A stretch of 64,000 nt of DNA, taken from the NCBI GenBank assembly GCA_002331385.1, contig DCYB01000004.1, positions 1 to 64,000 on the forward strand, given 5' to 3'. Below, piece after piece: positions 17,502-26,228 of the stretch; position 1 is the stretch's first letter, and each line of letters begins with the position of its first letter. The stretch is from Comamonadaceae bacterium UBA2121. GTDB lineage: Bacteria > Pseudomonadota > Gammaproteobacteria > Burkholderiales > Burkholderiaceae_C. The translations under genes and the position numbers were made by a program. The notes below the pieces were generated by a model, which was not told the DNA's origin, searched no databases, and was given only the letters and a program-made list of their open reading frames with translations.

Positions 17502-19328
17502 TTACTGCGCCTGACTCGCGGCCTCTTGCGCGGGCACGGCGGGGACCACGTCAGGCTCTGGCGCGACGGCCGTGGCGGCTGCCTCGACATCTGCCGAGCT
17601 GGCGACTTCTGCCTCGTCCTCGCCCGTTTTCGCGGGCTCGATCACGGCGCCTTGGGCGTCGGCCAGCCCCACGAGGAGCGCCCTGCCATCAGGCAGCACG
17701 CGAAAATCGCCGAACTTCGCCTGCTCGAAGGGTTTGCCGCGGCCCTCCGGGAAAAAGAATGCGTCCGTCACCAGCACCCAGCGCCCCTTCAAGCGCTTGA
17801 GCGGCAACACCAGTTGGTTCGGCGCGCGGGACATGGCGCTCGCGCCCCCCGGCAACAAGGAGCGCACATGGGCATGGCCTTGCGCATTCCTGTCCGCCAG
17901 AACCAACGCCGTGGGCGCAATCACCGCCTCCAGTTGCTCGCTCACCTCGCGGGGAATGTCGAACCGCAGACTCATGTAGTCACCCTGCATGAGCGAGCGC
18001 GGATCCACCGGCAGCAACGGAACCAGCACGCGCTCGCCATGAGCGATCACCTGCTCCTTGCCGCGCACGTCCCAGTTGACGAGCCCGAATACCAGCACCG
18101 CGCCCGCCACCAGCCACGCCACGCGCGCACGCGACCAGTGCAGCCTGTCGCCACCCACCTCAAAGTGCGCATCGGCCGGCGTGCTTGCCCGACGCGCCGC
18201 AAGGCGCTGCACATACAACACCAGCAGCAGCGCCGCACCGATGATGGCCAGCCCCAGCCCCTTGCTTGCCAGGGTCCAGTCCAGCAGGTAATAAAACTGC
18301 CCCAGTAACCAGAGCGCGGCAACAGCACACAGGATGGCCATGCGCCAGCGAGCGCCCATCAATGCGCCCACCGCAATCATCACCACGATGCCCAGTGATG
18401 GGCTGAACCAGCTTCCCACGCCCAGCAGCACGCCCACGCTGAGCAACAGCGCACTGCTGGAGCCCGTCAGCGCCCCCGTGGCGCGCCAGCGATGCACCAG
18501 CACCGCCACCGACGCCAGCGTAGCCACGACCGCGAGGATGCGGCCCAGATAGAACATGGCGCTCCAGTTCATGCCCTCCATGCCTGCGGAGCTGCCCAGC
18601 GCCCAGCGCCAGCCGCCGAAGTCGCCCATGCATTCCATGGCAAGCACACCCAGCGCAGCCGCTTCGACAAACGCCGTCCAGCCTGCCCGCGCATGGCCCT
18701 GGGACGCACGCGCCAATGGACGCGCCAATGGACGCGCCAACCATTGCGGCTCCTTGAGGCACCAGACGATCCAGCCCAACGCCAGCAGATAAGTCTCCGG
18801 GCGCAGCGCGACCAATGGCGTGCGCCGGAACACGCCGATCCAGATCAGGCTCACGCCGAACACACAGGCCACTCCCATCAAGCGCTTGACCCACAAGGTC
18901 GGTGCCATCCACGCGCACAGCAATTGCAGCACCGCAACCACCGTCCCGATGATGATCAGCGACCCGCCCATGTCATCCACCCAATGGATCAAGCGGAGAA
19001 TCAGCAGGATCTGACTCACGGACCAAAGCACCAGCGCGATACAGCTCAGAAACGTATGCTCCGCGCGCCGGAACAGAAGGGCCGCGCCTGCCAGTCCCAT
19101 GGCGCAAACCAGATAGGCTGCCGGGTTCTCGAGCCAGAAGCGCTCGCCGATCTGGACCACCAACAACAAGCCGAAAGGCACCGTACACACCAGTGCGCCA
19201 ATCATCGCCAGCACGATCACCCACGCCGACGGCTCGTCGTCATACACGCTGGCAGGCACCTCGCCACTGACCAGTCCCTCGTTGCGGGCCTGCTTCCACC
19301 ACACCGGATGCAAATGAAGAAAATTCAT
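17502..19328 (-). CDS. DUF4401/GDYXXLXY fused membrane protein
   Basis: A 608-residue inner-membrane protein of unknown function. Residues about 35-375 hold a dozen or so hydrophobic segments of the DUF4401 type. A second part, from about 400, begins with one more membrane segment and contains the namesake motif GDYMSLRF at 449-456. The C-terminal tail is Ala/Glu-rich and low complexity. It overlaps the upstream DUF2157 gene by 4 bp (ATGA), so the two are translationally coupled and probably form one complex. A 12-bp tandem repeat encodes LARP copies around 198-206. Domain names come from recognised sequence patterns; no role is established. Confidence 0.82.
   Translation of the reverse strand: MNFLHLHPVWWKQARNEGLVSGEVPASVYDDEPSAWVIVLAMIGALVCTVPFGLLLVVQIGERFWLENPAAYLVCAMGLAGAALLFRRAEHTFLSCIALVLWSVSQILLILRLIHWVDDMGGSLIIIGTVVAVLQLLCAWMAPTLWVKRLMGVACVFGVSLIWIGVFRRTPLVALRPETYLLALGWIVWCLKEPQWLARPLARPLARASQGHARAGWTAFVEAAALGVLAMECMGDFGGWRWALGSSAGMEGMNWSAMFYLGRILAVVATLASVAVLVHRWRATGALTGSSSALLLSVGVLLGVGSWFSPSLGIVVMIAVGALMGARWRMAILCAVAALWLLGQFYYLLDWTLASKGLGLAIIGAALLLVLYVQRLAARRASTPADAHFEVGGDRLHWSRARVAWLVAGAVLVFGLVNWDVRGKEQVIAHGERVLVPLLPVDPRSLMQGDYMSLRFDIPREVSEQLEAVIAPTALVLADRNAQGHAHVRSLLPGGASAMSRAPNQLVLPLKRLKGRWVLVTDAFFFPEGRGKPFEQAKFGDFRVLPDGRALLVGLADAQGAVIEPAKTGEDEAEVASSADVEAAATAVAPEPDVVPAVPAQEAASQAQ
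18709..18742. repeat. 12-bp tandem repeat inside the GDYXXLXY gene
   Basis: The unit CGCGCCAATGGA occurs twice in full at 18709-18720 and 18721-18732 and a third time in part (CGCGCCAACC) from 18733. It is in frame and encodes repeated Leu-Ala-Arg-Pro in a loop between hydrophobic segments. Its copy number could vary between strains without shifting the frame. Confidence 0.85.
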
Positions 19329-20344
19329 GCTGCACTCCCTTCGGCAGAAGCCGCAGAAGCCGCAAATGCCCTGTCCTCGTCACGCATGCGTTTTTGCACC
19401 GCAATGAGTCCGGTCACCGTGCCCCCCAGACACGCCAGTCCCACCACGGTGAACAAAAACAGCACGTCCGACGTTTCCACCTGTCCAAACAAACGCCCCA
19501 TACCCACCAACACCCATGCATTCAGGGCCAATGCCGCAATGCACACGCTGATGAAATCGCGCCAGCGCCCTTGCAGCGACAACCACAAGGCGCCCGCCGC
19601 CAGCAGGCCCGGCGCAAAATACAGCGCGCCAGAGCGCGACGAATCAAACAGATAGACCACGCCGATGGCCACCCACGCACTCAGCGCACCCGCCAGCGCC
19701 AACCGGTGCGACCACCAGCCCATGCCACCCGCCACGCGAATGGGCGCGATGAGGGACACCACCGCAGGCACCAGCGCCAACGCCAGCCACAGGCCCATGT
19801 GAATGAGATCGCTCAACAGCGCCTGCCCCTCACCAAACAGCACCTCGAAAAATCCCCACCGCCCCATCCACATGGTGATGCTGGTGGCCGCCACCAGAAC
19901 CCACAACGACCACAGCACATCACTGCGCGCCAGCGCCGTCCAGATCAGCGACAGCGCGGCCCACACGGCAAACAGCTGCCACGCATCCGCCCCGGTCTGG
20001 TAGGTCTGACCGACGAAGGCCAGCAATCCTCCCAGCGCAAGATGGGCGCAAAGCAACGCCGGAATGCGCACTCTGGGCAACAGCAGCGCGGCGAGCACGC
20101 TCAACGCCAGAGCGCCTTCGATCAGGCCGAGCTTGAACAAGCGTGTCTGCTCCTGCCAGTTGGCCGCGATCCAGAAAATCAGACCGCTGGCGAGCAACAG
20201 CGCCGCCACCATCAGCAGTCCCCAGCGCATGCGCGCATTCAGCGCGCGCGGCTCGCCGGGCGACGTTGCCAACTGATGCAGCCGCGCCAGCCCAGACCGA
20301 TCGACCGATGCGTCGGCAGCCTGCTGGTACAAAACACTGTCCAT
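19325..20344 (-). CDS. DUF2157 membrane protein
   Basis: A 339-residue protein with an N-terminal soluble stretch and about ten hydrophobic segments. RLFKLGLIEGALALSVLAALLL and GLLAFVGQTYQTGADAWQLF fit the DUF2157 family. I start at the ATG at 20344, which has GGGGAG seven bases upstream; the frame is open to 20419 but that extension has no ribosome-binding site. Its stop overlaps the start of the DUF4401/GDYXXLXY gene by 4 bp. DUF2157 and GDYXXLXY proteins are often neighbours in other genomes, which supports a joint but unknown role. Confidence 0.82.
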   Translation of the reverse strand: MDSVLYQQAADASVDRSGLARLHQLATSPGEPRALNARMRWGLLMVAALLLASGLIFWIAANWQEQTRLFKLGLIEGALALSVLAALLLPRVRIPALLCAHLALGGLLAFVGQTYQTGADAWQLFAVWAALSLIWTALARSDVLWSLWVLVAATSITMWMGRWGFFEVLFGEGQALLSDLIHMGLWLALALVPAVVSLIAPIRVAGGMGWWSHRLALAGALSAWVAIGVVYLFDSSRSGALYFAPGLLAAGALWLSLQGRWRDFISVCIAALALNAWVLVGMGRLFGQVETSDVLFLFTVVGLACLGGTVTGLIAVQKRMRDEDRAFAASAASAEGSAA

Positions 20345-20513
20345 ATCAACTCCCCATAAGAATGCGCCTGGCATAGCCAATGCCCAAGCCGGCGCCAATG
20401 TACCTAGCTTGCCCAACAAGGTTCAGCAATTGATCAACCAGTGTTCGCCATCGATACGCCGGGTATCACCAGAGAGTACCCAAAACGCCGCCATAGTCAG
20501 CGCACGCTATCGA

Positions 20514-20969
20514 TCAGGGCACATTCGACGCGGTTGCCGATGCGGACGTTGCCGCCGGGGATTGGGTGATAAAGGCGATGCGCGTAAGACCTGCCTTGTG
20601 CAACTCCCCCATGAGTTCCACGACGCGACCATAGGGAACCGACGAATCAGCGCGCAGTTGTACTTCGGTATCTCGGCCTTGGCTCGCGGACTGCCTGAAT
20701 AGCTGCGGCAGATCGTCCTGCGCCGCCGGCTCCTCATTCACGAACGCTTGCCCGGCGGCATCCAGCGCGACGGTCAGCGGGCGCTGCGCAGCGGCTCCGG
20801 GAGCGGCGCCATCGGTCTTGGGCAAATCGACACGGATGGCGCTCGCTAATAACGGTGCCGTCAAAATGAAGATCACCACCAGCACCAGCATCACATCCAC
20901 CAAAGGCGTGACGTTGATGTCGCTCATCGGCTTCGGTTTGGGGGCGCCCTGTAATCTGCCGAATGCCAT
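20514..20969 (-). CDS. exbD: ExbD/TolR-family biopolymer transport protein
   Basis: A 151-residue inner-membrane protein with one N-terminal membrane segment and a periplasmic domain. The motif INVTPLVDVMLVLVVIFILT includes the conserved Asp of the proton path. With ExbB it converts proton flow into work on TonB or a TonB-like partner. The ATG at 20969 has AGGAG upstream and gives the usual length. It follows exbB by 28 bp. No tonB gene is in the window, so TolR rather than ExbD function cannot be excluded by context alone. Confidence 0.9.
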   Translation of the reverse strand: MAFGRLQGAPKPKPMSDINVTPLVDVMLVLVVIFILTAPLLASAIRVDLPKTDGAAPGAAAQRPLTVALDAAGQAFVNEEPAAQDDLPQLFRQSASQGRDTEVQLRADSSVPYGRVVELMGELHKAGLTRIAFITQSPAATSASATASNVP

Positions 20970-20997
20970 GTGCTGTGCTCCTGCGGCAGGTTGCCCG

Positions 20998-21678
20998 TTA
21001 TTCGTCCGCCGCAGCAGAGGACACCGCCGCGTCCCCGGCGAGCAACTCGCGCAGGTCATGCGCCAAGCCTTCCAGGTCGGACTCCAGCGCGCCCAACAGG
21101 CGACCATAGACGTTGTAGGCCAGTACGGCGGGAATAGCCACCGCCAGACCAGCCGCCGTCATGATCAGCGCCTCGCCCACCGGGCCCGCCAGGCGCTCGA
21201 TGGTGACCTGGCCACCGCCTGCCATGGCGGTGAGCGCGTGATAAATGCCCCAGACCGTGCCCAGCAACCCTACGAAAGGCGCGGTGGAGCCCACCGTCGC
21301 CAGCAACACCTGCCCAAACTGCAACCGTTTCAGTGCAGCATGCAGCGCGTCACGCAGCATGCGGGTCAACTGTTGAGTGCGACTGCCCTGCCCTGCGAGC
21401 GTGCTGGCCGACTGGCGCGTGGCAACCACCGCGGCATCCACCATGGGGCGCACCAGTGCGTCCCGGTCTACGCCTTGCAATTGCGCGGAAGCGGCACTCA
21501 GTGAGGCGGCCTGCCAGACCAGCGCCGTGCAACGCGGCACGTCGGCGCGCGCGCGTCGCATGAGCCATGCTTTCCAGACAATCACCACCCAACTGGCCAC
21601 CGACATCCCCAGCAGCAGCGCCGCCGTGGCCTTGGTGACGAAATCGCCGTGTTCCAACCACGCAAGACTGCTGTTCAT
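20998..21678 (-). CDS. exbB: ExbB/TolQ/MotA-type proton channel protein
   Basis: A 226-residue inner-membrane protein with three membrane segments, and the family core VLLATVGSTAPFVGLLGTVWGI followed by a third segment containing AAGLAVAIPAVLAYN. It forms the pentameric proton channel with ExbD. It lies in the bamE-dapB-exbB-exbD run, 53 bp after dapB. The neighbouring fur gene makes a role in TonB-dependent iron uptake plausible, but I see no Fur box. Confidence 0.9.
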   Translation of the reverse strand: MNSSLAWLEHGDFVTKATAALLLGMSVASWVVIVWKAWLMRRARADVPRCTALVWQAASLSAASAQLQGVDRDALVRPMVDAAVVATRQSASTLAGQGSRTQQLTRMLRDALHAALKRLQFGQVLLATVGSTAPFVGLLGTVWGIYHALTAMAGGGQVTIERLAGPVGEALIMTAAGLAVAIPAVLAYNVYGRLLGALESDLEGLAHDLRELLAGDAAVSSAAADE

Positions 21679-21731
21679 GGTGTGTGCTGCTTTCGAGTGA
21701 ATCGTGTACGGTCGGTGGCCTGCAGCAACAA

Positions 21732-22553
21732 TTACCTGAGGCTCAGCACGTCGAACATATCGAACAGACCGCTCTTCTTGTCGGCCAGATAGCCCACAGC
21801 GCGCAGGCTGCCACGCACGTATCCGGCGCGACTGGACGACTTGTGCGAAATCTCGATACGCTCGCCCTCGCCGCAGAACATCACCGTGTGGTCGCCCACG
21901 ATGTCGCCGCCGCGAATTGTTGCAAAGCCGATCGTGCCTTGCTCGCGTGCGCCAGTGTGGCCGTAGCGCTCGTACACGGCGCGGTCGGCCAGGTTGGTGC
22001 CCTGGGCTTCGGCAATCACCTCGCCCATCTTCAGCGCAGTCCCCGAAGGGGCATCCACCTTGTGGTGATGATGCGCCTCGACGATTTCAATGTCGTAGCT
22101 CGAGTCCATGGCCTTGGCCGCCATCTCCAGCAGCTTGAGCGTCACGTTCACGCCCACGCTCATGTTGGGCGCGAACACCACGCCAACCTTTTGCGCGGCG
22201 TCGGCAATGCGCGCCTTCTGCGCATCATCGAAACCGGTAGTGCCGATCACCACCTGCACACCCAGCTCCTCGCAGGCGGCCAGATGGTTGAGCGTGCCTT
22301 CGGGGCGCGTGAAGTCGATCAGCACGTCGGCATTCTTCAGCCCTTCGCGCAGATCGGCGGTGATCACCACGCCGCTCGGGTGGCCGAGAAATGCCGTCGC
22401 GTCCGTGCCCACCGCAGGACTGCCTGCCACGTCCAGAGCGCCCGCCAACGCGCAGGTGTCGCTGGCACGGATGGCTTCGATCAGCATGCGGCCCATGCGA
22501 CCGGAGGCTCCGGCAACGGCGACGCGGCGACGGGAAGTGGAAGTAGCTGTCAT
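21732..22553 (-). CDS. dapB: 4-hydroxy-tetrahydrodipicolinate reductase
   Basis: NAD(P)H-dependent reductase in lysine and diaminopimelate synthesis, feeding peptidoglycan. The Rossmann loop VAVAGASGRMGRML is at the N-terminus. The catalytic region EIVEAHHHHKVDAPSGTAL carries the conserved His pair and Lys. I use the ATG at 22553 (273 residues); a GTG at 22577 in the same frame would add eight residues. The gene is downstream of bamE and upstream of exbB on the same strand. Confidence 0.95.
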   Translation of the reverse strand: MTATSTSRRRVAVAGASGRMGRMLIEAIRASDTCALAGALDVAGSPAVGTDATAFLGHPSGVVITADLREGLKNADVLIDFTRPEGTLNHLAACEELGVQVVIGTTGFDDAQKARIADAAQKVGVVFAPNMSVGVNVTLKLLEMAAKAMDSSYDIEIVEAHHHHKVDAPSGTALKMGEVIAEAQGTNLADRAVYERYGHTGAREQGTIGFATIRGGDIVGDHTVMFCGEGERIEISHKSSSRAGYVRGSLRAVGYLADKKSGLFDMFDVLSLR

Positions 22554-22695
22554 GGCGAAATCTGAAGTTCGGTTCACCGCGCAAAGGCAGCGAAAAAGGC
22601 ATCAATGAAACGGGGCGCCACGCGGCATCTGCCAGCGCTGCGCCCGCAAGAAGAGCACCTGGCGAGCCCGTAGCTCACGCATATGCCGGAACCAC

Positions 22696-23262
22696 TCAGC
22701 GCTGGGACTCCAGCGGAGGATAGCTTGCAGGCATGGGCGCGGATGGTGGCTCATTGCCCGGATCGCGCTCGGGGGCATCCGGTTTGGCAGGGAAGCGCTT
22801 GAGCTGCTCCTCGGTCGCCTCCAGTTCAGGCACCTTTTTCTTGGTGATCTTGGAGCCCAGCGAAGCCACGAACTCGGCCTCGGAAGGCATCTCGTCGCCC
22901 TCGAAGCGGTCCAGCACATCATCCTTGAAGAACACCGTCAGCTTGCGGGTTTGCTGGTCCATGCCAGGGCGCTTGAGCGTGAAGACGTATTCCCAGCGGT
23001 CGTTATGGAACAGGGGCGTGACCAGCGGCGTGCCAAGGATTTCCTTGACCTGCTGTCGACCCATGCCAGGTTTCAATGCCTCGACCTGCTCTTTGGAGAC
23101 AAAATTGCCTTGTACGATGTCAATTTTGTAGGGTGTGATGGCGCTGGCCAGACGATGGCTTGCGCTGTCAAAGCTACCGCAAGCGGCCAGCCCGGCACTC
23201 AGCAAAACAATCGCGCCCCAACGGGCGCAGTAACGGGCGGGAGCAAACATGGTTAAAGCCAT
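22696..23262 (-). CDS. bamE: Outer-membrane assembly lipoprotein BamE
   Basis: Lipoprotein of the BAM complex that inserts beta-barrel proteins in the outer membrane. The signal peptide ends in LAAC with lipid-modified Cys28. The domain that follows (IVQGNFVSKEQVEALKPGMGRQQV, then WEYVF) is typical SmpA/OmlA. At 188 residues it has a longer C-terminal Pro-rich tail than the E. coli protein, as in other Burkholderiales. It is divergent from fur with a 77 bp gap, the usual order here. An alternative start four codons downstream (23250) would not change the mature protein. Confidence 0.93.
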   Translation of the reverse strand: MALTMFAPARYCARWGAIVLLSAGLAACGSFDSASHRLASAITPYKIDIVQGNFVSKEQVEALKPGMGRQQVKEILGTPLVTPLFHNDRWEYVFTLKRPGMDQQTRKLTVFFKDDVLDRFEGDEMPSEAEFVASLGSKITKKKVPELEATEEQLKRFPAKPDAPERDPGNEPPSAPMPASYPPLESQR

Positions 23263-23339
23263 AGGGATATGATCGGCCCATTGTAGCGGCTGGAATTCCC
23301 CGGGCCTTAACGCGCCTTAGGCAAACGAAAGACCTTGTC

Positions 23340-23771
23340 ATGACAAATATCGACGAACTGAAAAGCACCGGCCTGAAAGCGACGCTCCCCCGCCTGAAGA
23401 TTCTGGACATCTTCCAGAAAGGTGAACAGCGTCATATGACGGCGGAAGACGTGTTCCGCGTGTTGCTGGAAGAACGCTCAGACATCGGCCTTGCAACTGT
23501 TTACCGCGTGCTCACCCAGTTCGAGCAGGCGGGTATCTTGCTGCGCAGCAATTTCGAGAGCGGCAAGGCGATCTACGAACTCAACGAAGGCCAGCACCAC
23601 GACCACTTTGTGTGTACCGCGTGCGGCAAGGTCGAGGAGTTCTACGATGCCGAGATCGAAAAGCGCCAGAACCTCATCGCCAAACAAAAGGGCTGGGTGA
23701 TTCAGGATCACTCCATGTCGCTCTACGGTCATTGCGCCGATTGCGCCAAGCGCGGGGTGGGCAACCGCTAA
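23340..23771 (+). CDS. fur: Ferric uptake regulator Fur
   Basis: Iron-responsive repressor, a dimeric winged-helix protein with a C-terminal metal-binding domain. The 143 residues carry the DNA-binding part (LKATLPRLKILDIF, then GLATVYRVLTQFEQAG), the His-rich metal region EGQHHDHFVC, and two Cys-x2-Cys pairs (CTAC and CADC) for structural zinc. Start, length and the divergent bamE neighbour are all standard. It ends just before a strong bidirectional terminator. Confidence 0.97.
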   Translation: MTNIDELKSTGLKATLPRLKILDIFQKGEQRHMTAEDVFRVLLEERSDIGLATVYRVLTQFEQAGILLRSNFESGKAIYELNEGQHHDHFVCTACGKVEEFYDAEIEKRQNLIAKQKGWVIQDHSMSLYGHCADCAKRGVGNR

Positions 23772-23790
23772 ACGCTCGGGCTCCGGAATG

Positions 23791-23824
23791 AAAAAAAGCG
23801 AAGGCATGGCACTTCGCTTTTTTT
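23791..23824. terminator. Bidirectional terminator between fur and hprK
   Basis: Perfect 13 bp stem (23791-23803 with 23812-23824), loop GCATGGCA, with a run of A on one side and T on the other, so it works in both directions. It separates convergent fur and hprK. Confidence 0.95.
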
Positions 23825-23841
23825 ACGTCCGGGTGGCCAGA

Positions 23842-24798
23842 TCAGGGCTGATCGCCGCTCGCCATGGCGCGGCGATGGCGCTCGACAAACTCCTGATAAG
23901 TATCAATTCCGCGCAGTTGCAGGATGGTGTTGCGCACGGCCGCCTCCACCAACACGGCAATGTTGCGGCCCGCAACCACCTGAATCACCACTTTCAGAAC
24001 CGGTACACCCAGCACATCCTGCGTGAGCGGCTGATAGGGCATGCGCTCGTAGTCGCGCTCCAGCGTTTCCTTGCGCACCAGATGCACGATGAGCTTGAGC
24101 CGCATCTTGCGCCGCACTGCGGCCTCACCAAAGATGGCGCGAATATCCAGCAGGCCAATCCCCCGCACTTCGAGCAGGTTTTGCAGCAGATCGGGGCATT
24201 TGCCCTCGATGGTCGTCTGGTTGATGCGGTACAGGTCCACGGCGTCGTCGGCCACCAGACCATTGCCGCGGGATATCAGCTCCAGCCCCAGCTCGCTCTT
24301 GCCCAGACCGGATTCGCCCGTGATCAGCACGCCCAGTCCCAGAATGTCCATGAACACGCCGTGCAGTGTGGTGCGCGTGGCAAAGTGCTTGGAGAGATAG
24401 GCGCGCACCACGTCGATCACGAAGGCCGACGATTCGTGCGTGGCAAAAAGCGGAATCTGCGCCCGCTCGCACAGTGACAGCAGCGCATCCGGGGCGGTCT
24501 GGTCGTCCGCGAGGATGAGCACCGGCGGCTCCAGCGTGAGAATGCGCGCCACGCGGCGCTTGCAGTCGTCCTCGGAGCCGTTGGTCAGGTAATTGATTTC
24601 GCGCTCGCCCAGCACCTGCGCGCGAAACGGGTGGATGTAGTTGAGATAGCCCACCAAGTCAGCGCCCGAGCGCGCTGCACGCACGGCCTCTTCGTCAAAG
24701 CGACGGGCCGATGCGCCAAGCCCCGCCACCCAGACCAACTTCAGCGAGCTGCGAAATTCTTCAAACAGGACGTCGGCACTGACGAGATTGGGTTTCAC
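23842..24798 (-). CDS. hprK: HPr kinase/phosphorylase
   Basis: Bifunctional kinase/phosphorylase of the PTS phosphocarrier HPr. The P-loop GESGLGKS is at residues 161-168, the signature EVRGIGLLDIRAIFG follows, and HGVFMDI marks the catalytic His region near 146. At 318 residues it has the family's size. The start is GTG at 24798. In betaproteobacteria it belongs to the incomplete regulatory PTS and sits next to ptsN, as here. Confidence 0.95.
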   Translation of the reverse strand: MKPNLVSADVLFEEFRSSLKLVWVAGLGASARRFDEEAVRAARSGADLVGYLNYIHPFRAQVLGEREINYLTNGSEDDCKRRVARILTLEPPVLILADDQTAPDALLSLCERAQIPLFATHESSAFVIDVVRAYLSKHFATRTTLHGVFMDILGLGVLITGESGLGKSELGLELISRGNGLVADDAVDLYRINQTTIEGKCPDLLQNLLEVRGIGLLDIRAIFGEAAVRRKMRLKLIVHLVRKETLERDYERMPYQPLTQDVLGVPVLKVVIQVVAGRNIAVLVEAAVRNTILQLRGIDTYQEFVERHRRAMASGDQP

Positions 24799-24868
24799 GG
24801 AATTCCTGACTAACGAGAAGGGGAATCAGGCCGCCCAGCAGCGCCGCAGCGGGCGCGTCGCACTGCGA

Positions 24869-25336
24869 TCAGGCGGTGTGGGCGGAGCGCCAGTCGGAGA
24901 TCAAGCCGTGGAGTTCGGCCGCATCGCTGGCTGTCTTGATGCGCTCGCGCAGGGCGCTGTCGCTCAACAGTTCGGCGATTTCCGACAGGATTTCCAGGTG
25001 CTTCTGCGTCGCCGCTTCGGGCACCAGCAGAAAGATCAGCAGCAACACGGGCTGCTCATCCGGCGCATCGAACCCGATGGGGTGCGCAAGCTGGAAAACC
25101 GCAGCCATGGGCGATTTCAGGCCCTTGATGCGTCCATGCGGAATGGCCACGCCGTGCCCAAGACCGGTCGATCCCAGACGCTCACGCGCAAAGAGACTGT
25201 CGGTAATTAGTGCACGGGACAAACCGTGCTGACTCTCAAACAGCAAACCCGCCTCTTCAAAAGCGCGCTTCTTGCTGGTGGCGTCAACACCGACCAGCAC
25301 TTGCGCTGGCGGCAGTATGGAAGCAAGACGATTCAT
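24869..25336 (-). CDS. ptsN: Nitrogen-regulatory EIIA protein PtsN
   Basis: EIIA-Ntr of the nitrogen PTS, a cytoplasmic phosphoprotein that does not transport sugar but regulates partners, in E. coli including potassium uptake proteins. The 155 residues contain the phosphoacceptor His67 in GVAIPHGRI. It lies between hpf and hprK on one strand. Two K+ uptake systems in the same window make the known PtsN-K+ link interesting, but that is inference only. Confidence 0.95.
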   Translation of the reverse strand: MNRLASILPPAQVLVGVDATSKKRAFEEAGLLFESQHGLSRALITDSLFARERLGSTGLGHGVAIPHGRIKGLKSPMAAVFQLAHPIGFDAPDEQPVLLLIFLLVPEAATQKHLEILSEIAELLSDSALRERIKTASDAAELHGLISDWRSAHTA

Positions 25337-25390
25337 GGTGTCAATTATGCGCGTCCAGCGTAAACCCTTAAAGGACTTACTATAAGCAAC

Positions 25391-25414
25391 AAAAAACCGC
25401 CTTGGAAGGCGGTT
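25391..25414 (-). terminator. Terminator of hpf
   Basis: Inverted repeat AACCGCCTT / AAGGCGGTT (25395-25403 with 25406-25414) followed on the - strand by four further T residues. It lies between hpf and ptsN, so ptsN-hprK probably has its own promoter or depends on read-through. Confidence 0.85.
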
Positions 25415-25507
25415 GCGTATCCAACCCTCAAAATGAGTTGCAGGCGCGACAGATTCAAAGGCCGCATTATGTATCAGTCGCGCCGAATACGTTGTTGCAA
25501 GGGCGTT

Positions 25508-25861
25508 TTATGCGGCTGCCGCTGCGGCGGACTGCGCGGTCGCCCGGCGCAGTGCGGGCTGATGGTCTTGCAGACGCTCCTTGTACTTCATCACTTTTCT
25601 GTCCAGCTTGTCGATGAGTTCATCGACGGCTGCATACAGGTCGAAATGGGCACTTTCCGCGAATAGATCGCTTCCTTTCACTCTCACGTTGCATTCGGCT
25701 CGCTGCCTTTTGTCTTTCTCCTTTTGCTTTTCGACAGTCAACAGCACTTTGACGTCGACCACCTGATCGAAGTGGCGCGTGATGCGTTCGAGCTTGGATG
25801 TCACATAGCTGCGTAACGCGGGGGTCACTTCCAGATGGTGTCCGCTAATCGTCAAGTTCAT
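25508..25861 (-). CDS. hpf: Ribosome hibernation promoting factor
   Basis: Binds the 30S decoding region and helps ribosomes enter the inactive state in stationary phase. The 117-residue protein has the short HPF/YfiA fold: MNLTISGHHLEVTPALRSYV at the N-terminus and DLYAAVDELIDKLDRKVMKY in the helix region, then an Ala-rich tail. I chose the ATG at 25861 because GGAG lies eight bases upstream and the family starts there; the frame runs seven codons further. In many relatives rpoN is just upstream; here it is not, and purC starts instead on the other strand. Confidence 0.94.
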   Translation of the reverse strand: MNLTISGHHLEVTPALRSYVTSKLERITRHFDQVVDVKVLLTVEKQKEKDKRQRAECNVRVKGSDLFAESAHFDLYAAVDELIDKLDRKVMKYKERLQDHQPALRRATAQSAAAAAA

Positions 25862-26228
25862 AAAACGTCTCCTGTGACGCACGGTTGGAAAAGGCCCGCT
25901 GTCCTGTCAATCAGGACGCCGGGCCGCCGAACTTGAATGCATTCATGTTGAGGCCACTATGCGCCCTGCCCCCACGAAAATCAACGCCTGCCCGACGGGG
26001 TTATCCGGGTTAGCTGTTACAGATGCCAATCTGCCAAAAAAACGTCACAATGCATGGTTGCCCGAAAAAGCCGGTTTCGGGCCCTCTCAGGAAATTTCCG
26101 GTTGTTCGCCTTGGCCAGACTTTGCACGGCAGGCGTAAAATCCCTTCTCACGTCCCGTCTCAGCAAGGCACCGTGACACATGCGTGCCTCCGGCGGGATT
26201 TTCTATTTGTGTTAGCTCAAGAACTGCA
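25862..26228. other. Intergenic region with possible purC leader
   Basis: No gene is supported. A TAAAAT at 26136-26141 could be a -10 element for purC with a poor -35 (TTGGCC, 26111-26116, spacer about 19). Two hairpins are visible: CCCGAAA/TTTCGGG at 26061-26081, upstream of that -10, and AGGCAC/GTGCCT at 26166-26189, which would lie in the purC transcript. Confidence 0.35.

Noticed and set aside
23263..23339. Fur box between bamE and fur
   Set aside because: No 19-bp GATAATGATAATCATTATC-like repeat is visible.
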